Shown here piece by piece: positions 6,006-10,350 of a stretch of DNA of 10,350 bases. Source of the stretch: Methyloprofundus sp. (GTDB taxonomy: Bacteria > Pseudomonadota > Gammaproteobacteria > Methylococcales > Methylomonadaceae). The notes under the pieces were generated by a model. It made no database searches and was not told where the DNA came from. It was given only the letters and a program-made list of their open reading frames with translations. Positions within the stretch are counted from its first letter, which is position 1, and each line of letters begins with the position of its first letter. Where the stretch lies: positions 1 through 10,350 of the forward strand of contig WTCN01000336.1 in assembly GCA_013138555.1 (NCBI GenBank), read 5' to 3'. Position numbers and translations under genes: made by a program.

Positions 6006-7469
6006 ATGCAAATTATACAGGAAGCCTTAACTTTTGATGATGTGCTATTAGTACCAGCCCACTCAACTGTAATGCCGCGTGAAGTGTCAATGAAAACACA
6101 ACTGACGCGTAAAATTGCTCTCAATATTCCATTGATTTCTGCGGCAATGGATACTGTTACCGAGGCAAGATTAGCGATTGCAATTGCACAGGAAGGTGGC
6201 ATCGGGATTATTCATAAAAATATGACCGCAGAGGAACAGGCGCAGGAAGTTCGTAGCGTCAAAAAATATGAAAGCGGTGTCATAAGAGAGCCTATTACCG
6301 TTGCATCAACCGCAACAGTTCGTGATGTTATGGCAATAACCAAAGAACACAACATCTCAGGGGTTCCGGTTGTTGATGGCAATGAGCTAGTGGGCATTGT
6401 AACGAGCCGTGATTTACGCTTTGAAACACGCCTTGACGAATCTATTGCCAATGTAATGACACCTAAAGCACGCTTGGTGACCGTTAAAGAAGGCTTTACT
6501 CAGGATGAAGCCTTAAAATTACTGCACGAATATCGTATCGAAAAAGTACTCATCATTAATGATGATTTTCATTTGCGCGGCATGATTACAGTAAAAGATA
6601 TTCAAAAAGCTAAAGACTACCCGATTGCCTGCAAAGATGAATTAGAACGGTTACGTGTTGGCGCTGCCGTCGGAACTGGCGAAGGCACTGAAGAGCGCGT
6701 AGCAGCATTAGTCGGGGCTGGTGTTGATGTCATCGTAGTTGATACCGCACATGGTCATTCACAAGGCGTGCTAGATCGTGTTCGCTGGGTAAAGCAAAAC
6801 TATCCTGACTTACAAGTCATCGGTGGCAATATCGCAACAGCAGATGCAGCTTTAGCTTTGGTTGAAGCGGGTGCCGATGGTGTAAAAGTAGGCATTGGTC
6901 CAGGCTCGATTTGTACGACGCGGATTGTTGCTGGTGTCGGTGTACCACAAATTTCTGCTGTGGATAATGTCGCCCAGGCCTTGAAAGGAACAGGCGTACC
7001 TTTAATAGCCGACGGCGGAATACGCTACTCGGGTGATATGGCAAAAGCCTTATCTGCCGGTGCCTACTCAATCATGCTGGGAGGGCTCTTTGCAGGAACA
7101 GAAGAAGCACCCGGTGAAGTTGAATTATTTCAGGGACGCTCTTATAAGTCCTACCGTGGCATGGGCTCCATTGGCGCAATGGCACAGCAGCAAGGCTCTA
7201 GCGATCGTTATTTTCAGGAAGATACTGAATCATCTGAAAAATTAGTGCCAGAAGGTATTGAAGGCCGTGTGCCTTACAAAGGTAGCTTAGTCGCTATCAT
7301 TCATCAGGCACTAGGCGGCATTCGCTCTAGCATGGGCTATACAGGCTGCGCAACCATTGAAAAACTACATGAAAATGCGCAATTTGTACGTGTCACCAGC
7401 GCTGGAATGCGTGAAAGCCATGTACACGATGTCACCATTACTAAAGAAGCTCCGAATTATCGGGTTTAA
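6006..7469 (+). CDS. guaB: Inosine-5'-monophosphate dehydrogenase
   Basis: This 487-residue protein is nearly the same length as E. coli GuaB (488) and alignable end to end. It oxidises IMP to XMP with NAD+, the committed step to guanine nucleotides. The N-terminus has LTFDDVLLVPAHST (8-21). A pair of CBS domains (about 92-205) is inserted in the TIM barrel, with MTPKARLVTV at the junction of the two CBS units. The catalytic loop GPGSICTTR contains the thioimidate cysteine C303. ADGGIRYSGD binds the substrate phosphate, and the flap region YRGMGSIGAM is intact. The C-terminus SHVHDVTITKEAPNYR is the family end. The CBS pair binds adenine and guanine nucleotides and tunes activity in this family. 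guaA lies 150 bases downstream on the same strand. Confidence 0.97.
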   Translation: MQIIQEALTFDDVLLVPAHSTVMPREVSMKTQLTRKIALNIPLISAAMDTVTEARLAIAIAQEGGIGIIHKNMTAEEQAQEVRSVKKYESGVIREPITVASTATVRDVMAITKEHNISGVPVVDGNELVGIVTSRDLRFETRLDESIANVMTPKARLVTVKEGFTQDEALKLLHEYRIEKVLIINDDFHLRGMITVKDIQKAKDYPIACKDELERLRVGAAVGTGEGTEERVAALVGAGVDVIVVDTAHGHSQGVLDRVRWVKQNYPDLQVIGGNIATADAALALVEAGADGVKVGIGPGSICTTRIVAGVGVPQISAVDNVAQALKGTGVPLIADGGIRYSGDMAKALSAGAYSIMLGGLFAGTEEAPGEVELFQGRSYKSYRGMGSIGAMAQQQGSSDRYFQEDTESSEKLVPEGIEGRVPYKGSLVAIIHQALGGIRSSMGYTGCATIEKLHENAQFVRVTSAGMRESHVHDVTITKEAPNYRV

Positions 7470-7494
7470 CAAGCCATGCATTCATGCCCCATAC

Positions 7495-7523
7495 CGAGGC
7501 TCCTAGTGAGCCTCGATTTGTTT
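7495..7523 (+). terminator. Hairpin after guaB, probable (partial) intrinsic terminator
   Basis: An 8-bp perfect stem, CGAGGCTC (7495-7502) and GAGCCTCG (7508-7515), with a 5-base loop is followed by ATTTGTTT. It begins 25 bases after the guaB stop. The T-run is interrupted, so termination may be incomplete, allowing some read-through into guaA. Confidence 0.6.
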
Positions 7524-7549
7524 ACAGCCCCTGCTTTATCACCAATAAA
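7521..7549 (+). promoter_or_regulatory. Candidate promoter for guaA
   Basis: TTTACA (7521-7526) and AATAAA (7544-7549) with a 17-base spacer lie just after the guaB hairpin, about 70 bases before the guaA start. The -10 is only 4 of 6 to consensus. If real, guaA is expressed partly independently of guaB, unlike the compact guaBA operon of E. coli. Confidence 0.3.
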
Positions 7550-7562
7550 TGTCGGACCATGC

Positions 7563-7592
7563 TAGCTAAGCCAGCACTAGATAAGCCAGCCC
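7563..7592 (+). repeat. Tandem pair of 15-base direct repeats in the guaA leader
   Basis: TAGCTAAGCCAGCAC (7563-7577) is followed directly by TAGATAAGCCAGCCC (7578-7592), differing at two positions. It sits within the guaA leader, 28 bases before the start codon. A chance small duplication is the simplest reading. Confidence 0.5.
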
Positions 7593-7619
7593 GACCCACG
7601 AACCACCTAAGAGATCACC

Positions 7620-9206
7620 GTGAACCAACAAACAACTGATATTCATGCCCACAAAATCCTTATTTTAGATTTTGGCTCACAATACACACAATTGATCGCA
7701 CGACGCATACGTGAAATCGGTGTTTATTGCGAAATTTATTCCTGTGACTGTTCGAATGAAGAAGTCATTGCATTTGGTGCAAAAGGCATTATTTTATCCG
7801 GCGGCCCTGAGTCGGTCACAGCGGGAAATACCCCCAGAGCACCTCAGGCAGTTTTTAATGCAGGCGTTCCTGTTTTAGGCATTTGCTATGGCATGCAAAC
7901 CATGACCGAACAACTTAATGGTAAAGTTGAAAGCTCAGACCACCGTGAATTTGGTTATGCACAAGTAAGAGCACGCGGCCATTCCAGATTATTTACTGAT
8001 ATAGAAGACCATACCTCAGCCGAAGGCTATGGCTTATTAGACGTATGGATGAGTCATGGTGATCGTGTTGTTGAATTACCTGAAGGCTTTATGCTGATAG
8101 CAAGCTCCGATGGTGCGCCTATTGCCGGTATTGCCAATGAAGAAAAAGGTTTTTATGGCGTGCAATTCCACCCGGAAGTCACGCATACCAAACAGGGCGG
8201 GCGTATTTTAAGTCGTTTTGTACTGGATATTTGTGCCTGCGATGCCTTATGGGACTCAGCCCATATTATCAATGAAAACCTACAAACCATTAAGCAAAAA
8301 GTAGGTGGTGATCAGGTTATTCTTGGGCTGTCAGGCGGCGTTGATTCATCCGTAGTCGCCGCTTTATTACACAAAGCGATTGGCGAACAGCTCACTTGCG
8401 TGTTTGTCGACACGGGTTTATTACGCCTGAATGAAGGCGATCAAGTCATGGCAACTTTTGCTCAACACATGGGCGTGAAAGTGATTCGTGTTAATGCTGA
8501 GCAACGCTATTTAGAGGCTCTAGCGGGCAAAAGCGACCCCGAAGAAAAACGTAAAATTATCGGTAATTTATTTGTCGAGATTTTTGATGAGGAAGCAAGC
8601 AAATTAACTGATGCAAAATGGCTGGCACAAGGAACAATTTATCCTGATGTCATCGAATCAGCAGGCGCGGCAAGTGGTAAAGCGCATTTAATAAAATCGC
8701 ACCATAATGTCGGTGGCTTACCCGAAAATATGACCTTAAAATTACTCGAACCCTTACGTGAGTTATTTAAAGATGAAGTACGTAAAATGGGCACCGAACT
8801 AGGCCTACCTTACGATATGATTTATCGCCACCCTTTTCCAGGACCAGGTTTAGGGGTACGCATATTAGGTGAAGTAAAAAAACAGTATGCAGATTTATTG
8901 CGTCAGGCCGATGCTATTTTTATGGATGAACTGTATAAACAGGATTTATATCAAACGGTAAGCCAGGCCTTTGCGGTATTTTTACCGATTAAATCAGTCG
9001 GCGTGATGGGTGATGGACGGCGTTATGATTACGTTATTGCACTACGTGCAGTAGAAACGATAGACTTTATGACTGCCCGCTGGGCGCATTTGCCGTATGA
9101 CTTTTTAGGCCATGTTTCAACGCGCATTATTAATGAAGTCGATGGTATTTCACGCGTCACTTACGATATTTCTGGCAAGCCACCCGCAACAATCGAGTGG
9201 GAATAA
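7620..9206 (+). CDS. guaA: GMP synthase (glutamine-hydrolysing)
   Basis: This 528-residue protein (525 in E. coli) aminates XMP to GMP using glutamine and ATP. The N-terminal class I glutamine amidotransferase domain (about 12-205) starts ILILDFGSQYTQLIARR and has the triad C89 (GICYGMQ), H184 and E186 (FHPEV). The ATP-pyrophosphatase domain follows, with the P-loop LSGGVDSS (serine 238 onward). The C-terminal dimerisation domain includes HPFPGPGLGVR and ends in the family-typical PPATIEWE. Translation starts at a GTG (7620), with AAGAGA about 8 bases upstream as ribosome site. The codons before HKILILDFG give about the same N-terminal length as homologues, supporting this start. It works directly after GuaB in the pathway. 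The stop overlaps the proposed tadA start by 10 bases. Confidence 0.97.
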   Translation: MNQQTTDIHAHKILILDFGSQYTQLIARRIREIGVYCEIYSCDCSNEEVIAFGAKGIILSGGPESVTAGNTPRAPQAVFNAGVPVLGICYGMQTMTEQLNGKVESSDHREFGYAQVRARGHSRLFTDIEDHTSAEGYGLLDVWMSHGDRVVELPEGFMLIASSDGAPIAGIANEEKGFYGVQFHPEVTHTKQGGRILSRFVLDICACDALWDSAHIINENLQTIKQKVGGDQVILGLSGGVDSSVVAALLHKAIGEQLTCVFVDTGLLRLNEGDQVMATFAQHMGVKVIRVNAEQRYLEALAGKSDPEEKRKIIGNLFVEIFDEEASKLTDAKWLAQGTIYPDVIESAGAASGKAHLIKSHHNVGGLPENMTLKLLEPLRELFKDEVRKMGTELGLPYDMIYRHPFPGPGLGVRILGEVKKQYADLLRQADAIFMDELYKQDLYQTVSQAFAVFLPIKSVGVMGDGRRYDYVIALRAVETIDFMTARWAHLPYDFLGHVSTRIINEVDGISRVTYDISGKPPATIEWE

Positions 9207-9670
9207 CTCAACAACAAGAAGATGAAGCATGGATGCGTCACGCCATCAGGCTGGCGCAACGCGCTGAAGCTCAAGGTGAAGTGCCGGTAGGTGCTGTACT
9301 GGTACTGAATGGAAAATGTATTGCCGAAGGCTGGAATACACCGATCACCGATAATGACCCGACAGCACATGCAGAAATGAGTGCCATGCGTCAGGCTGGA
9401 AACATATTAGAAAACTATCGCTTAATTGATAGCACTCTATATGTCACATTAGAACCTTGTGTCATGTGCATGGGGGCGATTGCTCATGCACGCGTAAAAC
9501 GCCTGGTTTTTGGTGCGATTGATGATAAGCGCGGCGCTGTCTGTAGCGCTTTATCATTGACCAATGCCGATTTTTTAAACCACCATGTGGATTGGCAGGG
9601 GGAGATTCTTGCACAAAGCTGTGGCGATTTATTACGTGATTTTTTTCGTGCTAGGCGAGGTAGGAAATAA
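9197..9670 (+). CDS. tadA: tRNA-specific adenosine deaminase TadA
   Basis: This 157-residue zinc deaminase converts A34 to inosine in the anticodon of tRNA-Arg(ACG). The zinc and proton-shuttle motif HAE is at H58 and E60, and the second zinc motif PCVMC is at C88 and C91. The flanking EVPVGAVLV (28-36), WNTPI and YRLIDSTLYVTLEP are typical of TadA, and the C-terminal DFFRARR helix matches that of the E. coli enzyme, which binds tRNA. The start is the GTG at 9197, inside the guaA 3' end (10-base overlap). It has no obvious ribosome site, so it would depend on translational coupling. The in-frame ATG at 9233 would give 145 residues beginning MRHAIRLA and remove the tryptophan before it (WMRHA), which E. 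coli TadA also has, so I favour GTG. Confidence 0.93.
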   Translation: MGITQQQEDEAWMRHAIRLAQRAEAQGEVPVGAVLVLNGKCIAEGWNTPITDNDPTAHAEMSAMRQAGNILENYRLIDSTLYVTLEPCVMCMGAIAHARVKRLVFGAIDDKRGAVCSALSLTNADFLNHHVDWQGEILAQSCGDLLRDFFRARRGRK

Positions 9671-9674
9671 TAGC

Positions 9675-9696
9675 TTCAGAGTAAAGCCTCTCTGAA
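9675..9696 (+). terminator. Weak hairpin just after tadA
   Basis: A 7-bp perfect stem, TTCAGAG (9675-9681) and CTCTGAA (9690-9696), has an 8-base loop and begins 5 bases after the tadA stop. No T-run follows, so intrinsic termination is doubtful; it may act with the stronger palindrome at 9733-9790. Confidence 0.35.
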
Positions 9697-9732
9697 TAAC
9701 TAGTACTGTGCACCTTAAATAACCGATAAAAT

Positions 9733-9790
9733 GGGGAGTAGGCTTTAGCCTACATGAATCGCGCATCGTGTAGGCTAAAGCCTACTCCCC
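9733..9790. repeat. Perfect inverted repeat with 22-bp arms
   Basis: Left arm 9733-9754 and right arm 9769-9790 are exact complements around a 14-base centre (TGAATCGCGCATCG). The arm starts GGGGAGTAGGC and includes the inner palindrome GGCTTTAGCC-like core. It would form a very stable hairpin on either strand. It lies 62 bases after tadA and ends only 5 bases from the stop codon of the transposase remnant. The type resembles dispersed REP-like or MITE-like units. It differs in sequence from the 5744-5811 repeat, though both contain TAGG near the outer end. It may also end transcription from both sides. Confidence 0.85.
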
Positions 9791-9794
9791 AAAA

Positions 9795-10350
9795 TTAAAA
9801 TACTGAATTCACAACAGCCATATTTAACCAGCTACCATGCTTTGGGGTATGATGTATTTCAATTTTTTTCAAAATACGCTGTGCTTCCTGAGGCTCAAAT
9901 GCTTTATATAATGACCCACCGACATGGGTATTCGAGTGTGTTTTTCCATTGCACACACAAAATTAGCGTTGGACTCTGATGGAATACACCACTCCTTCTT
10001 TTGCCAAGGTTTTATTTCATTTTTTTTAGCACTCGCTGGACAGTATCATCAGAAACCGTTTCCACGTAATTCAATTCAATCATCTTATCTGCAAGTAACT
10101 GTAATGTCCAACGAGATCGCCCCTCAGGCGGTTCACTGCATGACAAGGCAACTAAATGAGCCATCTTGTTCCCCATCTAAGCGTCGATTCCGTACTCTGC
10201 TCTGTTTCGCGGCATCTTCTACCAGTCGTTGTCGCACTCGTTCAACAGTACGGGTAGTAATATCAAATGCTTGGCTTATTTGTAAATCAGTCCAACCATC
10301 GCCTTGATCGCTAATATCTGCTTTTAATAATATCTGAGCATGACATCGCT
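9795..10350 (-). pseudogene. IS630-family transposase remnant (frameshifted, internally deleted, 5' end outside window)
   Basis: On the minus strand three reading frames must be joined. From the edge to about 10166 the translation gives an N-terminal helix-turn-helix region: CHAQILLKAD, GWTDLQISQAFDITTRTVER, then RRLDGEQ. One extra base at 10165 shifts the frame, after which MAHLVALSCSEPPEGRSRW and LLADKMIELNYVETVSDDTV follow. At an eight-A run (minus strand, 10021-10028) the frame must move back by one to read NEIKPWQKKEWCIP and NANFVCAME. There the text jumps to the C-terminal catalytic part NTHVGGSLYKAFEPQEAQR and HHTPKHGSWLNMA (9932-9816), with most of the DDE core missing. The last lines diverge from the family after NMA, just beside the palindrome at 9733-9790. 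It is a dead relic, and the right end of the element is beyond the window. Confidence 0.85.

Noticed and set aside
9924..10307. 127-codon plus-strand open frame at the right edge
   Set aside because: It is antisense to the IS630 transposase remnant; the minus-strand frames give recognisable transposase blocks while this one gives none.

Overview
This looks like a gammaproteobacterial chromosome segment with moderate, slightly AT-rich composition. The evidence is housekeeping proteins of gammaproteobacterial type: a XerD with the family-typical C-terminus, a GuaB/GuaA/TadA run and a two-domain PPK2 phosphotransferase. A sulfur-oxidising or methane-oxidising gammaproteobacterium would fit the sulfur-transport genes and the short palindromic repeats, but genus cannot be settled from this sequence.

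Left part, minus strand (1-1912). Reading leftward there is a compact set of membrane genes: a PmpA-like YeeE/YedE protein (1448-1912), a PmpB-like DUF6691 protein (1035-1448) and a TauE/SafE-family exporter (199-1026). They are joined by a 1-base overlap and an 8-base gap. After about 170 non-coding bases the first nine codons of a second minus-strand gene appear at the window edge (1-29). They match the N-terminus of the 7Fe ferredoxin FdxA. The PmpA-PmpB-TauE combination recalls the sulfide-detoxification operon controlled by BigR in other proteobacteria, but neither BigR nor its sulfur dioxygenase is in this window.

Middle, plus strand (1997-5664). Divergent from the sulfur genes is a tight four-gene run: polyphosphate:AMP phosphotransferase (pap), an Ogt/MGMT-type DNA alkyl-transfer protein, the chromosome-dimer recombinase XerD and an LpxA-family acyltransferase. 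Spacings are +4, -11 and +9 bases, so they are probably one transcript. The LpxA protein keeps the catalytic histidines but departs from canonical LpxA at several substrate-contact positions, and it is not in the usual lpxD-fabZ-lpxA-lpxB setting.

Right part, plus strand (5665-9670). A 341-base spacer holds a near-perfect 29-bp inverted repeat, a second small dyad and a good promoter for guaB. IMP dehydrogenase (guaB) and GMP synthase (guaA) follow, making GMP from IMP. They are separated by 150 bases containing a hairpin. tadA, the tRNA-Arg A34 deaminase, overlaps the end of guaA by 10 bases.

Right edge (9671-10350). There is no intact gene here. A perfect 22-bp-arm palindrome sits directly beside the decayed 3' end of an IS630-family transposase on the minus strand. 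The transposase has two frameshifts, an internal deletion that removes most of the catalytic core, and a truncated C-terminus; its 5' end lies beyond the window.

No CRISPR array, tRNA, rRNA or recognisable defence system was seen. The points most worth following are the divergent LpxA-like protein, the sulfur-gene cluster, the palindromic repeats and the transposase relic.
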